Source: Gluconobacter sp. Gdi
Lineage (GTDB): Bacteria > Pseudomonadota > Alphaproteobacteria > Acetobacterales > Acetobacteraceae
Reading direction: 5' to 3'
DNA: 64,000 nt
NCBI RefSeq assembly: GCF_014132155.1
Contig: NZ_BLJQ01000001.1
Location: 682,001-746,000, forward strand
Each line of letters starts with the position of its first letter. Position 1 is the stretch's first letter. The notes under the pieces are model-generated. The model worked only from the letters and a program-made list of their open reading frames with translations, did not search any database and was not told the DNA's origin. Below, piece by piece: positions 1 to 8,396 of the stretch. The translations under genes and the position numbers were made by a program.

Positions 1-207
1 TATGAAGCGCTTGCGCAGAGTGGTGGCGCTTGGTCAGCTCTGGCCCAGGAAGGTCTCGTCGCTTTGGATCTCCGTCCAAACGCAACGGCTGACCAGCAGA
101 AAGAGGCTCGCCGCCTTCTGACGCAGATTGTTGGAAGTGTATCTGCACCTGAAGGGGCTCGTGCACGGGCACAGGCCCTTCTCGAAACCTTTGGAGACGC
201 TGGTTAA
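1..207 (+). CDS. C-terminal end of a YfgM-like (tetratricopeptide-type) protein, 5' truncated by the window
   Basis: The open frame enters at base 1 and gives 68 residues ending in LLETFGDAG before TAA. The residues are helical and Ala/Leu/Gln-rich (EALAQSGGAWSALAQEG), as in the C-terminal helices of YfgM/TPR_21 proteins. Its TAA overlaps the bamB ATG (TAATG), implying translational coupling. Established knowledge: yfgM-bamB-der is a conserved gene order, and YfgM is an inner-membrane protein with a periplasmic TPR domain that helps outer-membrane protein chaperoning. The family call rests mainly on this neighbourhood, because the N-terminal membrane anchor lies outside the window. Confidence 0.6.
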   Translation, partial: YEALAQSGGAWSALAQEGLVALDLRPNATADQQKEARRLLTQIVGSVSAPEGARARAQALLETFGDAG

Positions 208-1601
208 TGCGCCGTCCTGACCGTTTTTCTGCGTCTATGAACCGCCGCTCGATGCTTCGTGTTGCCTGTTCTGGCGCCGCTCTGACCGCGATGGGCGGAT
301 GCAGTCTGTTCAACGATGATGAGAAGCCCATGTTGGCTGGCCATCGCGTTGACGTGCTTTCCACTGGTGCGGGTCTGACCGTCGATCCCGACGATCATAC
401 GCCCATCACACTGTCTGCACCGCAGTCCGTGACGGAATGGCTTCAGCCTGACCGCACGCCGGACCATGTTGCGGTTAATGCCGTCTGGAGCGGGTCTAAC
501 CTCAAGTGGAGCCGTTCCATCGGCGCCGAGGTGAACCCGACGAGCTTCCTGTCCATGGTGGCGATCATGCCGAACAGCCGCGGGGCCATTCAGTCCCCTC
601 CGGTGATCGGAAATGGTCGGATTTTCACCACGGATGCACAGGGCGTGGTGAAGGCGTGGACGTGGCCGGGCATGAAGCAGCTCTGGTCTCATCAGCCAGC
701 TCCCCGAAAGTCCCGCTCTACCAATATTGGTGGCGGCGTCGCACTTGATGGAGAGACCCTCTACATTGTGGATGGCGTTGCGCAGGCATTGGCCGTCGAT
801 GCTGCCAGCGGCAAGATCAAGTGGACTGTCGATCTCGGCACACCCGGTCGATCTGCTCCTACGATTTCTGATGGTCTTGTTGTTTTCGGGACGATTGACG
901 AGCGTCTTTATGCACTTGAGGCTGCCACGGGCCGACAGGTCTGGACGTATCAGGCAACGGGTGCGGACACCGTCATCTTCGGTCAGGCTGCCCCGGCTAT
1001 CGTAGATGGTGTGGTTCTGGCAGGCTTCGGCAGTGGCGACCTCGTAGCCCTCCGTGCGGCTTCCGGTGAAATGGTGTGGAGCGATAGCCTTGGCGGTGCC
1101 AACGGTATGGGCGCCATGCTGGATTTCTCCTGCATCCGCGGGGCTCCGGTCATCAAGGACGGCACGGCGTATGCCATTTCCATGTCCAGCGTTCTTGTGG
1201 CTGTGGATATGCGCTCCGGACGTCGCTTGTGGGAGCGCGAAGTCAGTGGCCAGACGCCCCTGACAATCTGCGGGGACTGGATGTTTGTCCTGTCCACCGA
1301 TCAGCAGCTTGCCTGTCTGGACCGTCTGTCCGGCCACGTACGCTGGATTACCCAGCTTCGCCGCTTCCGCCGACAGGAAGTGCAGAAGGACGCCATCCAG
1401 TGGGTGGGGCCTCTGCTCGTAAACGGCAAGCTGGTCTGTTTCTCTACCCTGCCGCAGGAAGGCATGGTGATTGTTGATGCCGTAACCGGCAAAATTGAAT
1501 CGACCCGTAAAACCACGGCTCCATGCCAGGTTCAGCCGATCGTCTGTGACGGTCTGGTTCTGACGCTGTCCCAGGATGCTGTTCTGCGGGCCTATGGCTG
1601 A
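207..1601 (+). CDS. bamB: Outer membrane assembly lipoprotein BamB (PQQ-type beta-propeller)
   Basis: The 464-residue protein would be a lipoprotein of the BAM complex, which inserts beta-barrel proteins into the outer membrane. The N-terminus has a signal with a lipobox (AMGGC, lipidated Cys32) and a twin arginine at 13-14. The mature part carries repeated propeller blades with the PQQ-like pattern, for example ALDGETLYIVDG, VVFGTIDERLYALEAATG and LVAVDMRSGRRLWE. The ATG at 207 is preferred because GGAG lies about 10 bases upstream and it overlaps the previous stop; an ATG at 237 lacks a ribosome site. It sits between a yfgM-like gene and der, the usual context. PQQ-type repeats here mean structure, not PQQ binding. 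Confidence 0.9.
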   Translation: MRRPDRFSASMNRRSMLRVACSGAALTAMGGCSLFNDDEKPMLAGHRVDVLSTGAGLTVDPDDHTPITLSAPQSVTEWLQPDRTPDHVAVNAVWSGSNLKWSRSIGAEVNPTSFLSMVAIMPNSRGAIQSPPVIGNGRIFTTDAQGVVKAWTWPGMKQLWSHQPAPRKSRSTNIGGGVALDGETLYIVDGVAQALAVDAASGKIKWTVDLGTPGRSAPTISDGLVVFGTIDERLYALEAATGRQVWTYQATGADTVIFGQAAPAIVDGVVLAGFGSGDLVALRAASGEMVWSDSLGGANGMGAMLDFSCIRGAPVIKDGTAYAISMSSVLVAVDMRSGRRLWEREVSGQTPLTICGDWMFVLSTDQQLACLDRLSGHVRWITQLRRFRRQEVQKDAIQWVGPLLVNGKLVCFSTLPQEGMVIVDAVTGKIESTRKTTAPCQVQPIVCDGLVLTLSQDAVLRAYG

Positions 1602-2997
1602 ACGAATGACCTCTGAGAATCTGCCCGTAGTTGTTATTGCCGGGCGCCCGAATGTCGGGAAATCCACTCTTTTCAACCGGCTTGTCGGGCGTCGTCAGGC
1701 GCTCGTCTCCGATCAGCCCGGTGTGACGCGTGACCGTAAGGAGGGCGAAGCCCACATGCGTGGTCGCCGCATCCGTGTGATTGATACGGCGGGCCTCGAA
1801 GAAGCTGCGCCGGACACGCTGTTCGGTCGTATGCGTGCATCATCCGAATCTGCCGTCTCCATGGCAGATCTGGTGCTGTTCTGCATCGACGCACGCGCCG
1901 GTATCACGCCAACTGACGCTCATTTTGCCAACTGGCTGCGTCGTCAGAACCGTCCGGTTCTGCTGATTGCCAATAAGGCAGAAGGGCAGGCTGGGACCAA
2001 TTCCGCACTTGAGGCCTACTCGCTGGGTTTGGGCACGCCTCTGGCGCTGTCTGCCGAACATGGTGAGGGCATTAGTGACCTCATGGGAGAGATCGTCGAT
2101 CGTCTTCCCGGTGCGCCGAAGCAGGAGCGCCGTCGTCGCCGTGACGAGGAGCCGGAAGAGGGTGAAGAGCCTGAAGAACGTCCGGCTGGCCCACTTCATC
2201 TGGCGATTGTTGGGCGCCCGAATGCAGGCAAATCCACGCTTCTGAATTGCCTTCTCGGTGAAGAGCGGATGATCACCGGCCCCGAAGCCGGTCTGACCCG
2301 CGATTCGATTTCCGTCGATTTGCATGACGAACACGGTCCGATCAAGCTTGTTGATACGGCAGGGATGCGTAAGCGTGCCCGCGTTGAGCAGCATCTTGAG
2401 CGCATGTCTGTTTCCGCCTCTATCGAAGCGCTGAAAATGGCAGAAGTCGTCGTGCTGACGATCGATGCCACACTGGGTGTGCACGAGCAGGATCTTCAAA
2501 TTGCCCGTCTGATTGAGAAGGAAGGCCGCGCCTGCGTTCTGGCTCTCAATAAGTGGGACGCTGTTGAAGATCGCGTTGCCACACGTCAGGCCATTTCAGA
2601 CCGGATCGAGACGTCCCTTGCTCAGGTTCGTGGCATCCCGGTGGTAACGTTTTCGGCGTTGACCGGGGCAGGCGTTAATCGCCTTCTTCCGGCGGTGCGT
2701 AAGGCCTATGAAGTCTGGAATTCGCGCGTCACGACGGGTGAACTGAACCGTTGGTTCGAAGCAATGTTGGACCGTCACCAGCCGCCTCTGGTTGATGGAC
2801 GCCGCCTCAAGCTGCGTTATATGACGCAGGTGAAGGCTCGTCCGCCGACATTCATTCTTTTCGGTACCCGAGCAGAAATGCTGCCTGATGCGTACAAGCG
2901 CTATCTGGTGAACGGGCTGCGCGAGACATTTCATATGCCTGGTGTGCCCATTCGCATCCAGCTTCGCGGGACGACAAATCCTTACGCGGACAAGTAA
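1594..2997 (+). CDS. der: Ribosome biogenesis GTPase Der (EngA)
   Basis: Der is a tandem GTPase needed for maturation of the 50S ribosomal subunit. Two G domains are visible: the first has GRPNVGKS and DTAG, the second GRPNAGKS, VDTAGMRKRARV and NKWD. They are joined by an acidic/Arg-rich linker (RRRRDEEPEEGEEPEERP) and followed by the KH-like C-terminal domain. The first domain has NKAE rather than NKxD at the G4 position, a variant I have seen in alphaproteobacterial Der. From ATG 1594 the protein has 467 residues, normal for the family. The start overlaps the end of bamB by 8 bases; ATG 1576 and 1606 are alternatives. It is the last gene of the yfgM-bamB-der operon. Confidence 0.95.
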   Translation: MAERMTSENLPVVVIAGRPNVGKSTLFNRLVGRRQALVSDQPGVTRDRKEGEAHMRGRRIRVIDTAGLEEAAPDTLFGRMRASSESAVSMADLVLFCIDARAGITPTDAHFANWLRRQNRPVLLIANKAEGQAGTNSALEAYSLGLGTPLALSAEHGEGISDLMGEIVDRLPGAPKQERRRRRDEEPEEGEEPEERPAGPLHLAIVGRPNAGKSTLLNCLLGEERMITGPEAGLTRDSISVDLHDEHGPIKLVDTAGMRKRARVEQHLERMSVSASIEALKMAEVVVLTIDATLGVHEQDLQIARLIEKEGRACVLALNKWDAVEDRVATRQAISDRIETSLAQVRGIPVVTFSALTGAGVNRLLPAVRKAYEVWNSRVTTGELNRWFEAMLDRHQPPLVDGRRLKLRYMTQVKARPPTFILFGTRAEMLPDAYKRYLVNGLRETFHMPGVPIRIQLRGTTNPYADK

Positions 2998-3006
2998 GAG
3001 CTGTTT

Positions 3007-3045
3007 TTTTGTTCCGTTATGCAATGAACGCATAGCGGAACAAAA
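3007..3045. terminator. Hairpin downstream of der, possible transcript 3' end
   Basis: A 16-base left arm (3007-3022) pairs with 3030-3045 around a 7-base loop, with a single T/C difference that becomes a G-U pair in the + strand RNA. There is no T tract after the stem, so it is not a textbook intrinsic terminator. It may be a stabilising 3' end or a Rho-assisted end of the bamB-der transcript. Confidence 0.45.
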
Positions 3046-3182
3046 TCGCTTTACCGGACTGCAAAACTCCCCATTTTCGTATACCTAATCCCCTGCCAGC
3101 CTATGGCGGTGCATGGTGTTCGGCCCTAGAAAGGCCGCCAAGCCCTACGTCAGGCCTGAGTTAGAGATGAGGATTACAGATT

Positions 3183-4595
3183 ATGGTCGGGATTGCTGCG
3201 GTTCGCAGTGAAGGCTCCTCAGGAGAGTCTCAACGCAGCACGGCGCGCGCCACGGCATTGGGTATCATGGCCGCTCTCGCTGGCCTGATGTTCGGTCTCG
3301 ATACCGGCGTTGTTGCTGGCGCCTTGCCCTTTATCGCTACAGATTTCCACGCGAGTGATGCCTTGCAGGGGTGGATCGTATCCTCGATGATGGCGGGGGC
3401 GGCGTTCGGCTCTCTTGTCGCTGGACGGATTTCCAGCCGTTATGGCCGGACAGGAGCCATGCTTGTGGCCGCGGTTTTGTTTCTTGTGGGAACATTACTG
3501 TGCGCGCTGGCGCCTTCGGCTCTGGTGCTGATTATAGGGCGCGTTTTTCTGGGGCTTGCTGTCGGCTTGGCTGCGTTCGCCGCTCCTCTCTACATCTCTG
3601 AAATCACGGTGGAATCTGCTCGCGGGTCCATGATTTCATTCTATCAGCTCATGGTCACGCTCGGGATTTTCCTGGCCTTTGTGTCTGACAGTCTGCTGGC
3701 AACAGGTCAGCATTGGCGCTGGATGCTGGGGATCATGGCCGTTCCTGCCACGCTGTTCCTAGGCATTGTTCTGATTCTGCCGCACAGCCCGCGTTGGCTG
3801 ATGATGCAGGGACGCAAGGACCATGCGCGTCGTGTGCTCAATAGTCTTCGATCTGACGAAGAAGTGGCAGAAGCTGAACTCGCCGATATCCAGGCTCGTC
3901 TTCACAAAAGCAGTGACGCTGGCTTGGGTCTTTTCCGGAGCAACCCCAATTTCCGTCGCTCTGTCTATCTTGGAATGCTGCTGCAGGTCATGCAGCAGCT
4001 CACGGGTATCAATGCACTGTTGTATTACGCGCCACGGGTCTTTCAGGCCGCTCATTTCGGGGTTAACGCGTCCATCTGGGCCACGACACTCGTTGGTCTG
4101 ACGAACATGATCCTGACGGGTGTTGCCATTGCCTGCGTGGACAAGTGGGGGCGTCGTCCGCTGCTCATTCTAAGTTGTGCAATTGCAGGGTTTGCGCTCC
4201 TTGGCGTGGGCGCATTGCTGGCGGTCGGGGCTTCAAGCTTTGAGGCACAGATTGCACTGTGTGGATTTGTTCTGTTGTTTGTCGCCGGATTCGCTATTGG
4301 AGAAGGCCCGCTGGTCTGGACGCTGTGTTCTGAAGTTCAGCCAACGCGCGGACGTGATTTTGGAATTGGCTGCTCAACGGTTACGAACTGGGCTGCAAAC
4401 TGGGCCATTTCCAAGACTTTTCCCATGATCATGGTGGCTATGGGCGCAGCATCAACATTCATTATGTTTGCAGCGTTCAATGGACTTTTTGTTCTCGTCA
4501 CGCTCATGATGGTTCCGGAAACAAAAGGTGTTTCTTTGGAGACGATTGAGGCCAATCTGTTTTCGGGCAAGAAACTTAGAAATCTGGGACGTTAA
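3183..4595 (+). CDS. MFS sugar porter (GalP/XylE-type sugar:proton symporter)
   Basis: This 470-residue inner-membrane transporter probably imports a hexose or pentose with protons. Sugar-porter signatures are visible: GLDTGVVAGALPF in helix 1, GRISSRYGRTG (motif A) after helix 2, SPRWLM before the central loop, QQLTGINALLYYAPRVF in helix 7, DKWGRRPLL after helix 8 and PETKGVSLE at the C-terminus. Twelve hydrophobic segments fit the usual length. The ATG has GAGG about 10 bases upstream. The substrate cannot be read from sequence; galactose, glucose or xylose are all possible. The next gene, another MFS transporter, starts 3 bases after the stop, so the two are probably co-transcribed. Confidence 0.88.
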   Translation: MVGIAAVRSEGSSGESQRSTARATALGIMAALAGLMFGLDTGVVAGALPFIATDFHASDALQGWIVSSMMAGAAFGSLVAGRISSRYGRTGAMLVAAVLFLVGTLLCALAPSALVLIIGRVFLGLAVGLAAFAAPLYISEITVESARGSMISFYQLMVTLGIFLAFVSDSLLATGQHWRWMLGIMAVPATLFLGIVLILPHSPRWLMMQGRKDHARRVLNSLRSDEEVAEAELADIQARLHKSSDAGLGLFRSNPNFRRSVYLGMLLQVMQQLTGINALLYYAPRVFQAAHFGVNASIWATTLVGLTNMILTGVAIACVDKWGRRPLLILSCAIAGFALLGVGALLAVGASSFEAQIALCGFVLLFVAGFAIGEGPLVWTLCSEVQPTRGRDFGIGCSTVTNWAANWAISKTFPMIMVAMGAASTFIMFAAFNGLFVLVTLMMVPETKGVSLETIEANLFSGKKLRNLGR

Positions 4596-4598
4596 ATC

Positions 4599-5990
4599 GT
4601 GATGAAAGCCAAGGCGGCGGATGAGAGTGATCTCGGCGTCGACCCTCAACGGCACGCTGGGCTCTACGGAGCCCAGCGTGCCAAAGCCATGTCAGCCGTT
4701 CTTCTCGGGCTGCTTCTCTCCGTTCTGGATTACGCCATAGCAAACGTGGCGCTTCCCTCCATTGCCCATGATCTGAATGCGCCGTCGTCTCGCGCGATCT
4801 GGGTGGTGAACGCTTATCAGCTCGCCAATCTGTCCTGTCTGCTCCCACTCGCGTCTTTTGGCTCCCGAGTAGGCTTTGCCCGCATGAGCCAGATTGGGAT
4901 TTTTCTATTCCTCATTACGTCGGTTGGCTGTGCCCTGTCCCAGAACCTGCTGGAACTGACATTGGCACGCGCCCTTCAAGGTGTGGGTGGCGCCTGCATC
5001 ATGAGCGTAAATATTGCGCTCGTACGCTTCATTTATCCTCATGCAGAGCTTGGTAAGGGCATTGCTCTGAACGGTCTGTTTGTTGGGATTGGCGTCGCTC
5101 TTGGCCCGACGATTGGGTCGATCGTCCTTTCGGTCGCAACGTGGCCTTGGATCTTCTGGATCAATCTTCCACTCGCACTTGCCGCTCTCGTCATGGCCCA
5201 TTTTGCGTTGCCACAGACACCGCGGAGCGAGACGCAGGCAGACATTCCGGGTTCCTTTCTGACCGTAGCATCCTTCGCTTTGCTCGGCATCGGGTTGGAC
5301 GGATTGATGCATGGCGATTTTCTACCAGGATCGTTGCTCACGGGAGCGGGCATCATCTGCTGGTGGCTGCTTCTACGGTATCAAAAGGGACGGCGTGAGC
5401 CAATTGTTCCGGTGGATCTTCTGGCGCGGCGGCCTTTTCTGTTAGCGTGCCTGGTCGGGTTTCTCGGTTTTGTAGCGTCCAACCTCTACATCGTCGCCAT
5501 GCCATTCACCTTGGCATCGGCTTTTCATCGTGGAGATTCCACGATTGGATTGCTGATTGCGCCTTGGGCTGTTGGCGTCGCGGTGATGTCTTTTGTCGTT
5601 GGAAAGATTGCTGACCGCTTTCCCGCTTCGGTTCTGTCCTCGCTCGGACTGCTCCTGACAGCATTCGGATTTATGTTGCTCTGGTTGTTGCCCTTGGACG
5701 CGAGCAACGCTGCGATCGCGTGGCGAACCCTTCTGGCTGGATGTGGGTTCGGGCTTTTCCAGCCACCCAACAATCGGGCCATCATGGTGTCTGCGCCGGC
5801 TGGGCGGGAAGGTGGGGCCAGCGGCATGCTGTCCGTCGCTCGGCTGGGTGGCCAGACGACGGGTGCGCTGCTCGTTGCAGCTCTTTTCACGATCTTCCCA
5901 TATCCAGCGTTCATCTGCCTTGGAGGCGCGATGATCGCCGCGCTAACGGGATCTGCCCTTAGTCTTGGGCGGAAATACCTCGCAGACTGA
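4599..5990 (+). CDS. MFS drug/metabolite efflux transporter (DHA-type)
   Basis: A 463-residue multi-spanning membrane protein with the drug:H+ antiporter pattern: LLSVLDYAIANVALPSIA in helix 1, ALQGVGGACIMSVNIALVR in helix 4 and GPTIGSIVLS after helix 5, resembling the DHA2 family. The gene starts with GTG at 4599 or ATG at 4602, 3 bases after the sugar porter. The substrate is unknown; efflux of a sugar derivative, an acid or a toxic compound would all fit. Its 3' end overlaps the convergent methyltransferase gene by 32 bases. Confidence 0.8.
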   Translation: MMKAKAADESDLGVDPQRHAGLYGAQRAKAMSAVLLGLLLSVLDYAIANVALPSIAHDLNAPSSRAIWVVNAYQLANLSCLLPLASFGSRVGFARMSQIGIFLFLITSVGCALSQNLLELTLARALQGVGGACIMSVNIALVRFIYPHAELGKGIALNGLFVGIGVALGPTIGSIVLSVATWPWIFWINLPLALAALVMAHFALPQTPRSETQADIPGSFLTVASFALLGIGLDGLMHGDFLPGSLLTGAGIICWWLLLRYQKGRREPIVPVDLLARRPFLLACLVGFLGFVASNLYIVAMPFTLASAFHRGDSTIGLLIAPWAVGVAVMSFVVGKIADRFPASVLSSLGLLLTAFGFMLLWLLPLDASNAAIAWRTLLAGCGFGLFQPPNNRAIMVSAPAGREGGASGMLSVARLGGQTTGALLVAALFTIFPYPAFICLGGAMIAALTGSALSLGRKYLAD

Positions 5991-6627
5991 AGAGCGTCGT
6001 CGTTCGCTGATCGGTACTTTCCAGCTCCTGAGTGGTCTGGACTTTCTGTTGAATCAGAATGTCCAGATCCAGCTTTGGGGCGTAATGGCGACCCGGATCA
6101 CAGAGCCAGACTTCGCAGTGCCGGGCACATTCCAGCAGCCATGGCATGATGCGTGCAGCCATAGCCTCGTTGTAACAGACGTCTCCGATCACCAGCAGAT
6201 CACAGTCCGGTTTCGATCCGACAAGATCGCCCGGACAAAGCACTACTGTCACGGCATTGAGCGTAGCGTTAAGGGCCGTTGCTTCGAGAGCCATAGGGTC
6301 AATATCATTGGCCGCAGCAGTGGACGCACCCGCTTTTACGGCGGCAATGGCGGCTAATCCGCACCCACACGCCACGTCCAGAACTCTTTTGCCTTCAACG
6401 CGCTGCGGATTATCCAGAATGTATCGCGCAATAAGCTGGCTACCTGGCCATGCAAATGCCCAGAACGGGGGCTCAATACCGTGCGCTTCGAGGAAGGCTT
6501 CGCTGGCCTGCCAGATGGGAGTGATGTCTGTTGCCAGATGCAGGGGAATTTCGGGAACAAGGCTGGCGGTCTCGACCGCCGTATTCTCGCGGATAAATGC
6601 CGCGGGGTCCTGCAGTCTGACTGACAT
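5959..6627 (-). CDS. Class I SAM-dependent methyltransferase, ETF-beta lysine methyltransferase (METTL20)-like
   Basis: The protein has the SAM-binding motif VLDVACGCGLAAIAA and the acidic post-I region NDIDPMALEA. It also has PFWAFAWPGSQLIARYIL ahead of it, which is characteristic of the METTL20/ETFBKMT group that methylates lysines of electron-transfer flavoprotein beta in mitochondria and alphaproteobacteria. The ATG at 6627 (222 residues) is preferred because GGAAG lies about 11 bases upstream; a TTG at 6636 is possible. It follows ubiA with a near-overlap on the same strand. The substrate assignment is by family only; ribosomal protein L7/L12-type substrates are known for relatives. Confidence 0.7.
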   Translation of the reverse strand: MSVRLQDPAAFIRENTAVETASLVPEIPLHLATDITPIWQASEAFLEAHGIEPPFWAFAWPGSQLIARYILDNPQRVEGKRVLDVACGCGLAAIAAVKAGASTAAANDIDPMALEATALNATLNAVTVVLCPGDLVGSKPDCDLLVIGDVCYNEAMAARIMPWLLECARHCEVWLCDPGRHYAPKLDLDILIQQKVQTTQELESTDQRTTTLFSLRGISAQD

Positions 6628-6632
6628 GATGT

Positions 6633-7547
6633 TCAAAGTCTTCCGCAGATAAAGGCCAGAGCCAGAAGGAAACCGATTGGAACGTTCTGCTTGAATTGTC
6701 GCAGGCAGTTTGGCGCATCGTATGGGTTCAGCGTGCGGGCCTGCTGGAGAAGGAGGCCACCTGCAATCAGGAAGAACAGCCAGAACCCCAGATGCAGATG
6801 GGCATGAATGGCGACGAGTCCCAGCGCCAGAAGCATCAGGCTGTAGCAGGTGGCAATAAAGGGCTGAGCGCGCTTTTCCATAAGGCGAGACGTGGAGCGA
6901 ACACCGATGCGGGCATCATCTTCCATGTCCTGGAAGCCATAGATGGTATCGAAGCCAAGCTGCCAAAGGATGACAGCGCCATACAGCAGCGCGCCATTTC
7001 CATCCAGGCCGCCCCCTGCTGCGGCATAGCCCATGGGCGCACCAAAACCGAACGTGAAGCCCATGACGAGTTGTGGCCACCACGTCACACGTTTCGCCGC
7101 GGGGTAGAGCGCCACAAGCAGCAAAGCAAAGGGCGCCAGAAGCCAGCATGTGCGCGGCAGACACACCAAAACGCCCAGACCGCACAGTAGTAAAAAGGCC
7201 AGCAGCTTAAGGCCCTGCTTCAGGGAGAGCGCACCGCTGGCAAGCGGACGGCCCGCGGTTCGAGCAACCTTGGCATCAATATCGCGGTCCCAGATGTCAT
7301 TAACCACACATCCGGCAGAGCGCATAACGAGTGAGCCGAATGCAAAAAGGGCCGTGTAGACAATTCGGAGTCCGAGTGGCGCATCTGGTGCAAGGAACAA
7401 TCCCCAAACCCCAGGGAGAAACAGCAGCCATGTCCCAACTGGGCGATCCAGTCGGGCCAAAAGTGCGTAGGACCGCCAAGGTTCAGGCAGGCGGCCGGTC
7501 CAGCCTGTCAGGCTGATATCGGTATGGGGGCGGGTTTCACTCATCAA
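6633..7547 (-). CDS. ubiA: 4-hydroxybenzoate polyprenyltransferase UbiA
   Basis: This 304-residue membrane prenyltransferase attaches the polyprenyl tail to 4-hydroxybenzoate in ubiquinone synthesis. The two Mg-diphosphate motifs are clear: NDIWDRDID at 83-91 and DMEDD at 207-211. About eight or nine hydrophobic helices surround them, as usual. It is divergent from rsmE and upstream of the METTL20-like gene, whose start lies next to the ubiA stop. The polyprenyl diphosphate synthase at 29.5 kb would supply its side-chain substrate. The chain length of the donor (probably decaprenyl in acetic acid bacteria) is known for the group, not visible here. Confidence 0.95.
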   Translation of the reverse strand: MMSETRPHTDISLTGWTGRLPEPWRSYALLARLDRPVGTWLLFLPGVWGLFLAPDAPLGLRIVYTALFAFGSLVMRSAGCVVNDIWDRDIDAKVARTAGRPLASGALSLKQGLKLLAFLLLCGLGVLVCLPRTCWLLAPFALLLVALYPAAKRVTWWPQLVMGFTFGFGAPMGYAAAGGGLDGNGALLYGAVILWQLGFDTIYGFQDMEDDARIGVRSTSRLMEKRAQPFIATCYSLMLLALGLVAIHAHLHLGFWLFFLIAGGLLLQQARTLNPYDAPNCLRQFKQNVPIGFLLALAFICGRL

Positions 7548-7580
7548 AGCACGTGATGAGGGGCAGATGCGCTTCCGTCA

Positions 7581-8321
7581 ATGGCTGTTGCGCGCTATCG
7601 GAAAAGGATGAGCCGATCTGATCCCCGTCTTTATCTTGAAGTGCCGGATGTTCCCTTCACGGAAGGGCTGGAACTTCCTCTTCCCGCCAGTCAGGCCCAC
7701 TATCTTGGCAATGTCATGCGGCAGAGCCCTGGAGATCCGGTACGTGTCTTTAATGCGCGCGATGGAGAGTGGAACGCCATCATCCAGACCTTGCGAAAAG
7801 ACAAGGGAACAGTGCGGCTGGGAACGCGAGAGCGCGCACCTCAGGTCACAGAGGGTGTGGAACTGCTGTTTGCGCCCCTCAAGCGGGATGCAACAGAACT
7901 CGTTATTCGGATGGGGACTGAACTCGGGGTGACGTGTTTTCGGCCCGTCGTAACCGAACGAACCAACACGCACCGCCTGAACCTCGACCGTCTTGCCCTG
8001 ATTGCCAGTGAAGCTGCTGAACAATGCGAGCGGCTGGATATTCCCGAAATCCAGCCGCTGGAGCCCTTGAAATCCGTTCTTGCGGAATGGCCTGAAGACA
8101 AGCCGCTGTTTGCGGCTCTTGAGCGACGTCCCGGGGCGGATGGTCCTTTGGTCGCATCTGCTCTTCTCATTGGGCCTGAAGGTGGCTTTTCCGATCCAGA
8201 GGTGGCGATGCTTCAGAAGCATCCTGCTGTTCATGCACTGACACTGGGGCCGTTGGTGCTGCGCGCCGAGACGGCTGTCTGCGCCGGACTGGCGCGACTT
8301 GCACTGCGTCGTGGCGCCTGA
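7581..8321 (+). CDS. rsmE: 16S rRNA (uracil(1498)-N3)-methyltransferase RsmE
   Basis: RsmE methylates U1498 of 16S rRNA using SAM; it is a SPOUT enzyme with a C-terminal trefoil knot. The knot motifs are visible near the C-terminus: LLIGPEGGFSDPEV and LGPLVLRAETAV. The N-terminal PUA-like part contains ASQAHYLGNVMRQSPGD-type sequence as in the family. The length of 246 residues is normal. The start may be ATG 7581 or ATG 7608 (MSRSDPRLY). Only about 33-60 bases separate it from the divergent ubiA, so both promoters must be very compact. Confidence 0.93.
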   Translation: MAVARYRKRMSRSDPRLYLEVPDVPFTEGLELPLPASQAHYLGNVMRQSPGDPVRVFNARDGEWNAIIQTLRKDKGTVRLGTRERAPQVTEGVELLFAPLKRDATELVIRMGTELGVTCFRPVVTERTNTHRLNLDRLALIASEAAEQCERLDIPEIQPLEPLKSVLAEWPEDKPLFAALERRPGADGPLVASALLIGPEGGFSDPEVAMLQKHPAVHALTLGPLVLRAETAVCAGLARLALRRGA

Positions 8322-8396
8322 GGGTGACAGGACAGTCTGAGGTGCTACAAGTTCAATCAATATCGAACAACGATCGCAAATCGAGGCAAAACCGCC

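Noticed and set aside
204-1676. Long open frame of 490 codons on the minus strand opposite bamB
   Set aside because: It lies fully opposite bamB, has no family pattern, and its Arg/His/Gly-rich composition is typical of the reverse strand of a GC-rich gene.
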